Made by a program: the position numbers and the translations under genes. Positions 1 to 9,923 of a stretch of DNA of 64,000 nucleotides are shown in pieces (the stretch's first letter is position 1; each line of letters starts with the position of its first letter). The notes under the pieces were generated by a model that was not told the origin of the DNA, did no database searches, and saw only the letters and a list, made by a program, of their open reading frames with translations. The stretch lies in the NCBI GenBank assembly GCA_018136815.1, contig CM030934.1, positions 2,316,000 to 2,379,999 of the forward strand. The letters are read 5' to 3'. The stretch comes from Isochrysis galbana (Eukaryota; Haptophyta; Isochrysidales; Isochrysidaceae).

Positions 1-589
1 CGAGCGAGGCGTGTCGTACCGAAGCCGCACGAGAGGAGTGCGAGGACAGCGAGTAGAGGCACGAGCTTGCGCAGCGTAAAGGAGCGTACTGAACGTGGTG
101 TAGGCGCTCCCTCGGGTGCCCACGGGCGAGAGGAGCCCGGGAGGAGCTCGTGAGAGTGGCAGCTGCTTACGGGAGGAGGGAGGGAGGAAGAGCAAGCCGA
201 AGGAGCACAAGGGGAAGGCTTGCGAGTGCGAGCACCTAGCATTTAGAAGAGGAGGCCGAGGTCTCTCACGGAGGGAAAGGAGGGAGAGAGCGAGGGAGAG
301 AGGGAGAGAGGAAAGGGAAGGGAAGGGAAGGGGGGGCGAATTTTGTCTTAGCGCCGACTGCCCACCCCAAAGACGACTGCCCACCTGCTCTCGCTCTGGC
401 TCTCGCTTTCTGTGCCGCTTCCCCTCCACACAACCACCACCCCAAGCCCGCCGCCCCCCCCCTCCCCCCAAAGCAACCGCCCAAGCAACCCTTCCCCTCC
501 CCCGACACACACTCCAAGCCCTCCCCCGCCTCCCACTTCCCGCTCTGCGATGGCGGCCGCGCGGCGCTGTGGGGGCCGGACGCCGGCAA
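1..589. other. Intergenic sequence, no gene recognised
   Basis: No protein family is recognisable on either strand. The segment is purine-rich around 255-330 and C-rich around 420-540. Open frames here are low-complexity (Pro/Ser or Gly/Arg) and look like by-products of composition. Confidence 0.6.
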
Positions 590-613
590 CTCGCTCTCTT
601 CTCTCTCTTCTCT

Positions 614-702
<89 letters not shown>

Positions 703-1210
703 TCCTTCTTCTCCCACTCCCTCCTTCTCTCCTTCTCTCGCCGATCCTCTCCCTTTATCTCCTCTCTTCCTCTATCCCTCTCTCCCACTCTCTCTCTCTC
801 TCCCTCGCGCTTCTCCTTCTTCTTCCTCTCTCTCGCGCTCTATCTTCCTTCCCTCCCTGTCCACTCGCTCTCTCTCTCTCCCTCTCTCTCTCCTCGTCTT
901 TCCTCTCTCTCTCTCCTCTTACTAACCTCTTCCCCCCCCTCCCCCCCGGCCCCCGCCCTCTCTCTCTCTTCTCCAGCTCTCTAAGAGTAGTAGTAGGGAC
1001 TCGACAAGTACTCCCTCAACGCCCCCCCCCCGCCCTCCTCCCCTCTCTACTTTCTACGCGCCTCCCTCCACCGCTCTCCTGCTCCCCCTCGCCCTCGCTT
1101 CCCCCATTACTATTACTTTCTACACTTCACACTTCACACTTCAACCCGCAACCCCCCCCCCCCTCTCTCTACTTTCCTACCGTCTCTCCCCCTCCCCCTC
1201 CCCCCCCCTC
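590..1210 (+). repeat. CT microsatellite and polypyrimidine tract
   Basis: A nearly pure (CT)n run fills about 595-700 and continues as degenerate C/T sequence to about 1210. The motif CTCTACTTTCCTAC near 1167 recurs upstream of the HIT gene near 2577 and 2611. Similar tracts precede most genes in the window on the coding strand, but no gene is recognisable directly downstream of this one. Confidence 0.85.
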
Positions 1211-1529
1211 GCCCTGTCAGAGCAAGGCTGATCTCACTCTTTGGCCTTTGGAGTAGGGCGGTCAAATACTGTATACTATTTTAACTTCTAAGGGTGTAAA
1301 AATGAAAAAGTCAGGATTGAGGAAATACACCAAAGTAAAGCGGTGGAAACCCCGGAAAACACCCATCTAACACATATTCGGTGCCCTTTGGGCCCCAGAC
1401 CCCCCCCGGGAGCCCCCACAACGAAGCGTAACCCAAAAACGGCAAAACAGGCCTAAATACTCTATCTCGGAGAGCCCGAGTTCAAAACGACGCCGGGCGC
1501 GCTACGAGACCGTTCTCGTTCCTCAGCCC

Positions 1530-1700
1530 GCTGTCCGGCCCTCGCCAAGCCCCATATATCCAGGTGCCGCCCAGCCAGCGACGCCAATCGCGCGCGACGC
1601 GCCCCCAAGCTGCGTCGAAATCGGCCGTCGCGGCGCCCGAAAGCACGCGCGCTAACGTCCGCCGGCGGAGGCCGGAGAGCCCAACTTCGAACCGGCACAC
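1530..1700. repeat. Divergent copy of the GC-rich dispersed repeat
   Basis: This stretch resembles the tandem repeat at 6135-6552. Both contain CCATAT followed by GCCGCCC, then GACGCCAATCGC and TCGGCCGT, in the same order. It sits just upstream of LINE tail copy a. No coding function is evident. Confidence 0.45.
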
Positions 1701-2028
1701 CCTCCCCTCCCCCCCCCCTCCCTGAAAGAACCACCCACGAAGAAGAACAACTCACGAGCATGAGGCACCTCAGCAACGGCGCGACACCAACAACACAGCA
1801 GCAAGAAACCGGCCACCCAGAGGCACAGGAGGAAGGCGAGGACAGACCACTGAGGGCCGATGCACCCCGCCCGACCCAGCCCCCCCCCACGACCCGGGCC
1901 CCTATGTAGAGCACGAGGGGAGTTGCCGCAAGGCGGGAAGTGAGAGGAGAGGAAGGGACCTGGGCGTGGCTACAATAGACAACCCCGTAGCCGCGCGCGT
2001 GGCGAGAACATTAAAAGGTTTTTTTTTT
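1700..2028 (+). mobile_element. LINE 3' UTR/tail, copy a (truncated)
   Basis: From about 1907 the sequence carries the 3' tail shared with copies ending near 10281, 46063, 46996 and 47419. It has a GTAGAGCACGAGGGGA block, a GCC-GCAA-GGC mini-hairpin, a GCGCGCG-rich segment, then ATTAAAAGG followed by a run of T. The preceding 200 bases resemble the 3' UTR of copies b and c. No reverse transcriptase sequence is visible, so this is a strongly 5'-truncated insertion. I could not identify its target-site duplication. Confidence 0.7.
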
Positions 2029-2569
2029 GTTGAGGGTGGGGTTGCTATGCGCACGCGCCGCGTCCTTGTATGTCGTGATTAGCTTTGCACTCATCTTCGT
2101 AATAATAATATTGTTGTGGCATTCCTACCTAAAAAGAAAACAAGCATGAAAAAAAATCACCTGGCCCTCTTTTGACGGAACGCGACTTCAGCCGAGCCGC
2201 ACGCGTCCTCGCCCGCTTTGCCCGATCATTCTCGGCTTGCTCTCCCTGGCGTAGCGCGGTTTCCACTTCCTGAGCGCGGATCATCGCACCGGAGTCGGAG
2301 CTATCATCCTCATCGCTACAATGGCAGATAGCAGCAGGCCCACCGCCCACCGCCCACCGCCGCCACGCCGCCACAGATCCCGCTGCCGCGACCGCTCCCG
2401 CCGCCGCGACAGCTCCCGCCGCCGCGACAGCTCCCGCCGCCACTCCCGTCGCCGCTGCGGCGACCGCTGCGGCGACCTGTATTATGACCGCCGCCGCGAC
2501 CCGCGGCGCTGTGCCCGTCGCCGCCGCAACCCGCTACACCGCGAGCGGCGTTGGGCTTGCTCGAGCGAA

Positions 2570-2690
2570 GGGCCTTCTCTACTTTCCTACTTTCTTCTCC
2601 CTCCCCCCGCCTTCTCTACTTTCCTACCTTCTTCTCCCCCCCGCGCGGGGTGTGTGGAGGGGGGGGACGCAACGTGGCGCCGCCGCCCAC
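2570..2690 (+). promoter_or_regulatory. Polypyrimidine tract upstream of the HIT gene
   Basis: A C/T-rich stretch with two copies of TCTCTACTTTCCTAC lies 45-120 bases before the ATG at 2691. Its position and strand match tracts before most other genes here. A promoter or 5'-UTR role is inference. Confidence 0.4.
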
Positions 2691-4132
2691 ATGACGCCCT
2701 ACGACCCTTCCAACGTCTTTGCACGCATCCTGCGGGGCGAGCTGGCGTGCCACAAGGTGTTTGAGGACGAGCACAGCCTTGCCATCCTCGACGCCTTCCC
2801 CGTCGCCCCAGGACACGCGCTACTCCTTCCCAAGGCACCGTGTACATCGCTTCTGGACATGAGCCCCGCGACCGCCGCGAGAGTCCTCTCCTCTCTCCCA
2901 AAGCTGGCGGCGGTGGTGCAGCAGGCGACGGGCGCGCCCGCAGTCAAAGTGGTCCAAAACTCGGGCGCTCAGGCAGGACAGCTCGTCTTCCACTGCCACT
3001 TCCACGTGATCCCGCGATTCGGAGGCGAGAGTGACTCGCTCCAGTCGGCGGGGCCGCTCGAGCCCGCTGCCGCAGAGCAGATGCTGCGCAAGATGCGCGC
3101 GATCGTCTCGCCGCCCTACTCCAGGGTGCTGAGCGAGCTTGACAGTCTGATGGACGAGATTCGCAGCGGTGACATCAAGAGGCTCGCCTCGGCTGACCAG
3201 CCGGCCGATGCGCCCAAGGCGGCCGACAAAGCAAAGCAGCAGCAGAAGCAGCCGCCAAAGGCGAAGGGGGAGGCGGCGACCTCCCCCGCGTCTGCGCCTG
3301 CCGCCAAGGGTGCTGCCGCACCGGCGGTCGCACCGGTGCCCGGCGGTGGTGACAAAGTGGACAAGAAGGCGGCGAAGAAGGCGGCGCAGGAGAAGGCGGC
3401 GGCCAAGGCGGCAGCTGCCAGCAAGGACGCCGCAGGAGGCAAGGGTGGTGCCGCCGATGCCGACCGCCCGGTCGACATCTCTTGGCTCGACATCCGCGTT
3501 GGTGCGCGCCGCCCGCCGCCCCCGCCCCTACGGCACGGTTCGCTGCCTCAGCTCCCTCCTCATGGCTGCACCCGGACAGGTCACATCACCGCGGCGGAGG
3601 CTCATCCCGACTCGGACAAGCTCTATGTGGAGACGATCGACGTCGGCGAAGCCGCTCCACGCCAGGTGGGTCCAGCATCTGCCGTGCTCCCAGGCGCTAT
3701 CCCGTTGCCGCTCCCCACGAGGCGGCTCCGCCCGGCCCGTTCTCCGCTTTCCAGGTGCTCTCCGGCTTGGCCCAGTACCTTCCCATTGATGCAGTGCGCG
3801 GCGCTCGTGTGGTGGTCTTATGCAACCTCGGCACCAAGAAGATGGGCGGCGTCGAGTCCCAAGGGATGGTGCTCTGCGCCAAGGGGGAAGCGGGGCTTCA
3901 GTTTGTCGTGCCGCCTGCTGAGGCGCCTGTTGGCGCGCGCGTTACGTTCGACGGCTATCCCGGAGAAGCCGAGACCAACCCCAAGCGGATCGGCAAGAAG
4001 AAGGTGTGGGAGGCCTGCATGCCTGAGCTGGCAACCAATGGGGATGGTGTCGCGTGCTACAAGGGGGTGCCCTTCAGCGTGGAGGGCCGGGTTTGCACGT
4101 CCCCGGGTGTCACAAACGCGCCCATCAGCTGA
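2691..4132 (+). CDS. HIT domain-EMAPII/tRNA-binding domain fusion protein
   Basis: Exons 2691-3501, 3580-3665 and 3755-4132 give 424 residues. Residues 1-120 are a HIT hydrolase domain: it opens MTPYDPSNVFARILRGE and carries the His-x-His-x-His signature in FHCHFHVIP. A Lys/Ala-rich linker follows, from about residue 165 to 260. The rest is an EMAPII/Trbp111-type OB-fold with DIRVG, then HPDSDKLYVE and IDVGEAAPR, LSGL and NLGTKKMGGVESQGM. HIT proteins of the HINT type hydrolyse adenosine phosphoramidates and aminoacyl-adenylates. EMAPII domains bind tRNA and scaffold aminoacyl-tRNA synthetases. Introns are 78 and 89 bases with donors GTGCGC and GTGGG, and both fall inside conserved EMAPII motifs, which confirms the joins. 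The ATG at 2691 gives a normal HIT N-terminus. Likely cytosolic. The combined role is inferred. Confidence 0.9.
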
Positions 4133-4228
4133 GACAGGAAGGCGGCTCGCGAGCATGACACGACTTGTAGAGGCGGGAGATGGCACCACGCGCCGTTGAT
4201 GAGGATGGGGCCAGCAGTGGCGAATGGC

Positions 4229-4713
4229 GCAGAGATAGTAGGTGGCGTGCGGGGGCCACCGAATATCGCCAAGAAGGAGGCGAAGCCAGTGATGGAGGAG
4301 GTGCTTTCGAGATGAGTATTGGCGCAGCGGGCCTGCTTGTGATATTGGCCGTCTGTGCGACTGCACGTGCTCTCGCCGGAATCATTGCGCGCGCATCATT
4401 GGATTCCTTGCTTCATATCCGAGTTGAGTGCTGCCTCGCCATTGGTTGGGCACAGCTGGGATTGACGCCAAGTCGATATGCGGCCGCAGAGATAGTCGGT
4501 GGCGTGCAGGCGAGGCTAGTGATGGAGGAGATGCTTTCGAGATGAGTATTGGCGCAGCGGGCCTGCTTGTGACATTGGCCGTCTATGCGACTCCGCGTGC
4601 TCTCGCCGGAAGCATTGCGGGCGCATCTGGATGCTTTGCTTGACATTCGAGCTGAATGTTGCCTCGCCATTGGTTGGGCACAGCTGGGATTGTCGCCAAG
4701 TCGATATCTGGCT
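4229..4713 (+). repeat. Tandem duplication, about 230 bp, two copies
   Basis: Two copies run from about 4229-4486 and 4487-4713. The block GATGAGTATTGGCGCAGCGG recurs at 4311 and 4541. Copy 1 has roughly 27 extra bases near its start. Each copy could encode a short hydrophobic peptide starting MSIGAAGLLV, but the second copy stops early. A duplicated 3' flank of the HIT gene is as likely as a gene. Confidence 0.85.
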
Positions 4714-5250
4714 AGCACCAGCTGACACATCTATCAATCGCGTATCGCTGGTGGCTCGGTGATTGCCCTTACCGCACCTCTGCGCTATTGCCTAATGTTG
4801 TTGCCGCCATACCAACCCCGCCTCTTCTCATATGTGTTGCGTGGCGTTGTGGCGGCGTGTGTGCAGTGTGCAGAGGGGTGAGGAGCATCGATGATGTAAA
4901 ATCGGGCTGTATCTCGTGTATGTATGTAGTGATGGACACCACTAGCCACTAGGAGCATGGACGGAACGGAATGCCGGCCGACGTCTATGTAATGCGATGG
5001 GCGCCCTTGCCCTTGCTCGCGCCACTGTCGATTGCGGATTGCGATAAATAAAATAATTAATTTTATATCCTAGCCAGCCCCACTAGCTAATTGGACACAA
5101 CTTTTCCGTCCCGGAATCCCGCCATGCCTGACGAGCCAGGTGTCCGAGTGCTACCGGGGGGAGGGGGCACTGCCCCCTCCCCTCGATATTTGTCCTCCCC
5201 CCAGTGCACGCACCGACCCCGCGCACCCCAGCACGTCCTCTCCTCGAGTA
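4714..5250. other. Intergenic sequence with a GC hairpin
   Basis: No gene is recognised. An AT-rich patch lies at 5043-5070. A strong inverted repeat, GAGGGGGCA-CTGCCCCCTC, lies at about 5160-5182. Confidence 0.5.
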
Positions 5251-5254
5251 GTTT

Positions 5255-5353
5255 CGCATATGGGCAATTTTGGGGCCCAAGTTTCGCGAAAGTTTCAGGG
5301 CCAAAAAAGTGACCCAAGTTTCGCGATGAGTTTCGCGAAACTCTTACCCGGCC
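5255..5353 (-). repeat. T-rich dispersed repeat, copy A
   Basis: Two adjacent CCCAAGTTTCGCGA blocks are followed by TTTCGCGAAACTC and CCGGCCC. Related stretches lie near 27550-27670, 36835-36935, 39865-39975 and 51000-51105. Read on the minus strand, three copies begin like Gly-Pro/Ser-Gly-x-x-Phe-Ala, so a degenerate coding origin is possible. This copy directly abuts a reverse transcriptase fragment. Confidence 0.5.
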
Positions 5354-5553
5354 CTAACTAACACGCTTAGTCAACGCCGACCCCGAAATGAAGGGAGTCA
5401 CGATAGGGCCTAGAGAGCTAAGACTTTCGCAGTTTGCGGACGACACGCAAATAATTCTAGCAAACTCCTTCGAGTCCTTGGAAAGGGCGATGAAGATCCT
5501 TGACACGTATGGAAACGCCACCGGGGCTAGGGTAAACAAACGGAAGAGTTAGC
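5354..5553 (+). pseudogene. LINE reverse transcriptase palm fragment
   Basis: The frame encodes about 60 residues around the RT active-site box FADD (codons 5443-5454), in the context LRLSQFADDTQIIL, followed by SFESLERAMKILDTYGNATGARVN. This is the C-box and following helix of a non-LTR reverse transcriptase. A TAG at about 5549 ends it. Neither the rest of the palm nor the thumb is present. It is the only RT catalytic box I can see in the window; the larger LINE copies lack it. Confidence 0.75.
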
Positions 5554-6130
5554 CCGGTCACTCACTATGGGGGTGCGGAGGGCACCAGCAATTATGGGTA
5601 AATGAAGGGCTAAATAAGCTCCCTATAGGTTCCGGTAGGATGGATCAGCAAAAAAAATTGGGGGTTCCCCGGCGAAATTTTCGAAAAATACCGAATTTCA
5701 GGCCTTCGAAGACGGTGCGCGAAATACAGTCGGGCCCCCCTCCGGTATATTTTTAGTGAGGCCCTTCATGCGAGGCACAAACATGGAATGACGAGGAGAA
5801 TTTTGACGCCAACTCACTGGGTCTACAAGAAGTGGTTCTTTACACACTGGACCATAAGTCAAACTCATAATTTTGCACTTCAATGTGTACGAAAGTATCA
5901 CAAAACTCAAGACGCTTACGTGAACCACTAGTCACCGAGGGCTAGAGCGGCTAATTTGGCACCGCGACCGGGCGGATGGCATGGTCTTTTCTTTCATCCA
6001 TTTCAACTAGGACAGCAGAAAACGTTAAATCAAGATATGCTGCTCTAGTGGCCGAGCCAATTGCTCTCTCCAGCCTCGCACATCTTGACGAATATCGGCA
6101 TTGGCGCAAAAACCGCCTAAACGGTAACGT
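5554..6130. other. Intergenic sequence, no gene recognised
   Basis: Nothing coding is recognised on either strand. The sequence AGCCCGGTCACTCACT at about 5551 also occurs near 50003, which suggests another dispersed repeat. Confidence 0.4.
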
Positions 6131-6134
6131 ACCG

Positions 6135-6552
6135 AAATGCGTTCGAACACCCAACTTCCCACCTCTACCGGGCGCGCTGCCGGCGCTTTCTCGGTCATCC
6201 ACTGGGATAGAATGCCCTGCCAGGCACCATATCCGAATATGCCGCCCGAGCAGCCACGCCAATCGCCGCCGCCGCCCGCGCGCATCGCGAAGTAGTCGGC
6301 CGTGTGTGCCGCCGACGACTACGCCAACGTCACCCGGCCGAACGGGCCGAGTGCCCAACTTTCGACCGCTACCGGGCGCGCTGCCGGCGCTTTCTCGGTC
6401 ATCCACTGGGATAGAATGCCTTACCAGGCACCATATCCGAATATGCCGCCCGAGCAGCCACGCCAATCGCCGCCGCCGCCCGCGCGCATCGCGAAATAGT
6501 CGGCCGTGCGTGCCGCCGACGACTACGCCAACGTCACCTGGCCGAACGGGTA
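6135..6552. repeat. Tandem 204-bp repeat, two copies
   Basis: Two nearly identical copies have a period of about 204 bases: CGCTGCCGGCGCTTT is at 6176 and 6379. Each runs through ATCCACTGGGATAGAATGCC, CATATCCGAATATGCCGCC and CGACGACTACGCCAACGTCACC. The core (reverse complement AAAGCGCCGGCAGCG) reappears at 50823 and 50973, and a divergent copy lies at 1530-1700. Long open frames span both strands but resemble no family. Confidence 0.85.
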
Positions 6553-6659
6553 GGAGGTGGATAACCTATCCGACGTACCCGAGAGTGGGGACAAGTGAGG
6601 ACGGGCCCCTTCTGGGGATCGGACTGCTCCCGATGGCCGAGCACGCGGCCACACGGTGA
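6550..6659 (+). pseudogene. LINE ORF2 C-terminal fragment
   Basis: The frame reads RRWIT-P-YPRVG followed by DGPLLGIGLLPMAEH. It matches residues about 69-98 of the ORF2 remnant at 55737-57614 (RRWITFPAYPRVG...NGPLLGVGLLPMVEH). Only about 35 codons remain. Confidence 0.7.
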
Positions 6660-7780
6660 AGCTCAGGTACTTCTAGGTTGGTAGGGTTCGTCCCTAGCGA
6701 TCTAGAATTCGAGTTCTCGTTTCGTTCCGTCTAGCCTGTTTGTCAGGTCTAGATTCCAGGTTTCCTCCTTTCGGGTAATCTTGACCCAAAGGAGCCAGGT
6801 CGCCTGTCACTCGCCGCGCGCTTGTCTCAGGCTCTCAGGTTACCTTGTGAAGGCTTATTTAGCTTCTTGCAAGGCTTGTCGTTTCTTGTTGGGTTCCGGT
6901 TCTTTCTTGGGGCTTGCTAACTTTCGTTGTCGTCCAGGCCTGTTCTTTGTAGGTTCTGTTTAGCCTGGTTAGGGTTTCGTTGCCTTCCGGCGTTTGGCGT
7001 TGGCGTTCGGAAATTTCCTCTCACATTCCCTAGGTCCGCTACCCTTGGCTTGTAGGTCCTTGCTCCTTTCTTCTCGGTCAAGGTTTTGGCGAGCGAGTCG
7101 GTTGCTCTATCCGCTCGAGATTTGAGGTTTAATTTGCCATCTCCCCTTGGAGATCGGTGTAGGTTCGCTTCTTAGGTCCTTGCTTCTTTCTTCTCGGTCA
7201 AGGTTTTGGCGAGTTGGCGAGCGAGTCGGTTGCTCTATCCGCTCGAGATTTGAGGTTTAATTTGCCATCTCCCCTTGGAGATCGGTGTAGGTTCGCTTCT
7301 TAGGTGAGGGAATCTTTCCCCTTGATGCAAGTTACATGCAAGCCCTTGGCCCCTTTGGTGTTTCTTCCCCTTGGTTGCTACTCAGGGTTGTTCGTTAGAA
7401 GCGTCTAGAAGGTTCACGCTCAACGGCAAGATTTCCTCTGTCGTGAAGATATCTCGTCGCGATCTGTATCCAAAGTGATCGCCGTGGTCGCGCGACATGA
7501 CGCTCCCCTTTGGACTCTCCGCTACGTGGGAAGTTACAACGGAGACACGCTCCGGCCGTCGCTGCGGAGTCTCTCTCTCTCTCTCGCTCTCTCTCTCCGT
7601 CTCTCGCGACGTGTTTGAGTTATCGGTGATTTGGGGTCTCGGTTGCTTGATAATTTGCTTGGTTTGGGTGAATGATTCCGGTATGTTCGTGAGTCTGTGT
7701 ATCCTGTTGTTCTCAGCTTCGTTGGCCGTCGTTGTTCGCTGCGTCGCTGCACTCAAGCAGCCTAGGCTCCATCCCTGAGG
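6660..7780. other. T/G-rich non-coding stretch of unknown origin
   Basis: The composition is unlike the surrounding GC-rich DNA, with many TTCG, CTTG and GGTT words. No coding frame is recognised. A tandem duplication lies inside it (separate entry), and a short CT run sits at 7570-7605. Similar-looking sequence occupies 63400-63960. An LTR or retroelement UTR is possible, but I see no terminal repeat. Confidence 0.35.
7046..7305 (+). repeat. Tandem duplication of about 125-132 bp
   Basis: Two copies of a segment running from AGGTCCTTGC through TCGGTCAAGGTTTTGGCGAG and TCGAGATTTGAGG to GATCGGTGTAGGTTCGCTTC lie head to tail. The second copy has an extra GTTGGCGA. Confidence 0.85.
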
Positions 7781-8086
7781 GAAGAGTTCTTTGTAGGTCT
7801 AACAATCTTTTAAAACCCAACACACTAGGGCCGCTAGGAGCGCCTCGCCGCCCCACAGCCCTTCGTTCGCCGTTCGTTCCCCGTCCAGACACCCAAATGG
7901 GGTTGCCCGACCCAGTCCAGAATTTCATTCACCCGACTCCCGGTGGGGAGGAGGGCCAAAGCGCCGCGCTAGCCGCCGGTGCTGCTCGCGACGGAGTGGC
8001 TCAGAGCCCTCCGGCTCCGCTCGACTCAACAGAAACATACATCACTAAAATGAACAACATATGGATCCACACCAACACAAACTACC

Positions 8087-8102
8087 TAGGAGAACCGGCT
8101 GA
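8087..8102 (+). repeat. Target-site duplication, left copy (SINE copy 1)
   Basis: TAGGAGAACCGGCTGA here is identical to 9019-9034 and brackets the insertion. Confidence 0.95.
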
Positions 8103-9018
8103 GAACCTACTTTTATAAGTGGGGGTCAATGGGGGCCTCGCGCCCCCCTCTCTCCATCGCGGACACCCCCCGGGGTGGGCCCGTACAATCAACCCCAGCC
8201 CCTGCCCTTTGGCAGGGGCTGGGCAATCAACACTCTGGCCTAGACCCCTAGTGGGCGCGGGCCGAGACTCGCACTCCCACGCCCAGCATGGGCCTGCCCT
8301 CGAGCTGACTCCCCCCCCTCCCCTGGTCGCCAAACATACAGAGGCCACTGGGAGGCTCCAATGGCCAGCGTGGCAAGCGTGGGAGAGGCAGGGGGGGCCA
8401 GGGGCTGAGCCCCAGCCTCCACTGCCCCCTGAGCTGCCCTTGCTGGCCCTCTGGGAGCCCCCAAAGGCCCTCTGAGAGCAGGCCGTGGCGCGCCGCATGG
8501 CGACGCGCCGCAGGGAGAGGGGCGGAGGAGAATGGAGAGAGGGAGAGGGGGGAATTTGCGCCCCCCCCGATGGAGTGCGGTAAGAAACGGGCCCCGTTTG
8601 CGTTAGCAAACGGGCGAAGGGGGGCGGCTGGCGACAGGAGGGGCGAGAAGAAGGGAGTGGCTCAAGACGTCCCTGTGGCAGGTATCGGGGGGCGCAATCA
8701 TTTATTTCTTCGAGGACTGCTCGCGGCGCGAGCTGAAAGGGCCGTTCTGCTTCACGACGAGAGGTCCCTCCCCCCCCCCCGGTGTTTTTCCCCGGAGAGT
8801 CGGCCGGCGTCGACCGGTCCGCCTCAATGGGTTTTCCCTCATTGTAACTTGTGGGGAGTTATAATGGGAGCCGGGGGTTTGCGAGGGGGGAGATTTGAAG
8901 GGATGCATATGTGTATGTGTCTGTGCCATCACTTCAAGGCGTGCGGGCAAGTGCGCTGAGGGGTGTCGTGATAGTACCGGGCTAGTGGGAGTAGTGGTAC
9001 TAACGCTCAGTTGTTTTA
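8103..9018 (+). mobile_element. SINE-like retroposon copy 1 (916 bp) inserted in LINE b
   Basis: It is flanked by exact 16-base duplications. The 5' end carries the stem ACTT-TTAT-AAGT, a GGGGGC-CTCGC-GCCCCC stem-loop and CTCTCTCCATC. The middle contains further inverted repeats, such as CCCCTGCC-CTTT-GGCAGGGG near 8200 and CGTTTGC-GTTA-GCAAACG near 8596. The 3' end has a stem TAGTACC...GGTACTA, then GCTCAGTTGTTTT. Near-full copies lie in the dimer at 18643-20541 and a deleted copy at 32262-32514. Open frames are not conserved in phase between copies, so I regard it as non-coding and mobilised by another element's reverse transcriptase. Confidence 0.85.
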
Positions 9019-9034
9019 TAGGAGAACCGGCTGA
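9019..9034 (+). repeat. Target-site duplication, right copy (SINE copy 1)
   Basis: TAGGAGAACCGGCTGA, identical to 8087-8102. The LINE reading frame resumes immediately after it. Confidence 0.95.
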
Positions 9035-9923
9035 CCTAGCGGGAGTCGCGACCCCAGAGGAAACCCGACAATACCATTCCCCCGCTAGGTGGGGAGAAGG
9101 ACTCAAAGGCCCAAAATACATGGAGTACCCGATTGCGGACGAGTACACCGTCGGCGGAAAAACGCAACTCGACCGCATCACAGTCTCAGACTTAACACGA
9201 GAGCTGGAGAAAAACGTACCTAGCATCACGCCCCAGCCGGCACGAGAGTCATGGGCTCGAAAAATCAACCTAACCCATGAAGAGTGGAAACACGTGGCCA
9301 GCTTATACACCCTACCACTACTAAAGCACACGGACAAACACCTGCACTTCAAACACATCACCCACAGGAGACTGGGCACACGAAATCGCTTCGCCACAAC
9401 GACCACGAAAACATGCAGATTATGCAGGAAACACCACGAAAACTCGACCCACCTGGCCAGATGCCCCGCCACAAAACAAGTCTTTGAGACCATAGAAGCG
9501 ATAGCGGGGTTCACACCGGAAAACAAGAGGACAACGACACAAAAAATAAAAGACAGGCTGTTCGCATACCCAAATGCGCCGACGCCTGATAGCCTCAAAT
9601 CCCTTTATCTGATAGCATGGAGATTTATAATAAGTGACTTCTACAAAGTCGAGTACGAAAACTACTCCTTTCACCACATACCCGTCATCGAACGCACCTT
9701 GACCAGATTCACAGTCCTCGTACGCGGCCTTGAATCCTCTAACAAAACTTCGCCAGCGCGTACGAGCACGAGCCAAGCCTCACGAGGTAGGAAACCAAAG
9801 ATCAAGGACGCAAGAGAGCTTAGCGCCCCAATCTTCAAAACGAACCACAAAGGTGCCCTCGCGATGAACATAGACCTAACCCTGGTGGCACAAGCACTCG
9901 ACATAGCTGAAAAGCTAGCCTAA

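Larger units (their letters stand above)
7941..9923 (+). pseudogene. LINE copy b ORF2 C-terminal part, split by a SINE insertion
   Basis: The LINE frame runs to about 8102 and resumes at 9035. If the insert and one repeat copy are ignored, the frame reads straight through YLGEPADLAGV. The downstream part resembles the ORF2 remnant at 55737-57614, with PIADEYT, an LHFKHITHRR segment, a CCHC zinc finger (C-x2-C-x7-H-x4-C within TCRLCRKHHENSTHLARC), and the terminal AWRFIISDFYKVEYEN block. It ends with a stop at 9921-9923. Endonuclease and RT core are absent, so this is a 5'-truncated, dead copy. Confidence 0.8.

Noticed and set aside
5976..6659. 227-codon plus-strand frame across the 204-bp tandem repeat
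   Set aside because: The repeat length is divisible by three, so any frame stays open. The last 35 residues are a LINE fragment and the rest shows no family.
8103..9018. SINE-like element as a protein-coding gene
   Set aside because: Frames in this copy are not maintained in the dimer copies at 18643-20541, which differ by frame-shifting indels. Strong inverted repeats suggest a structured RNA instead.
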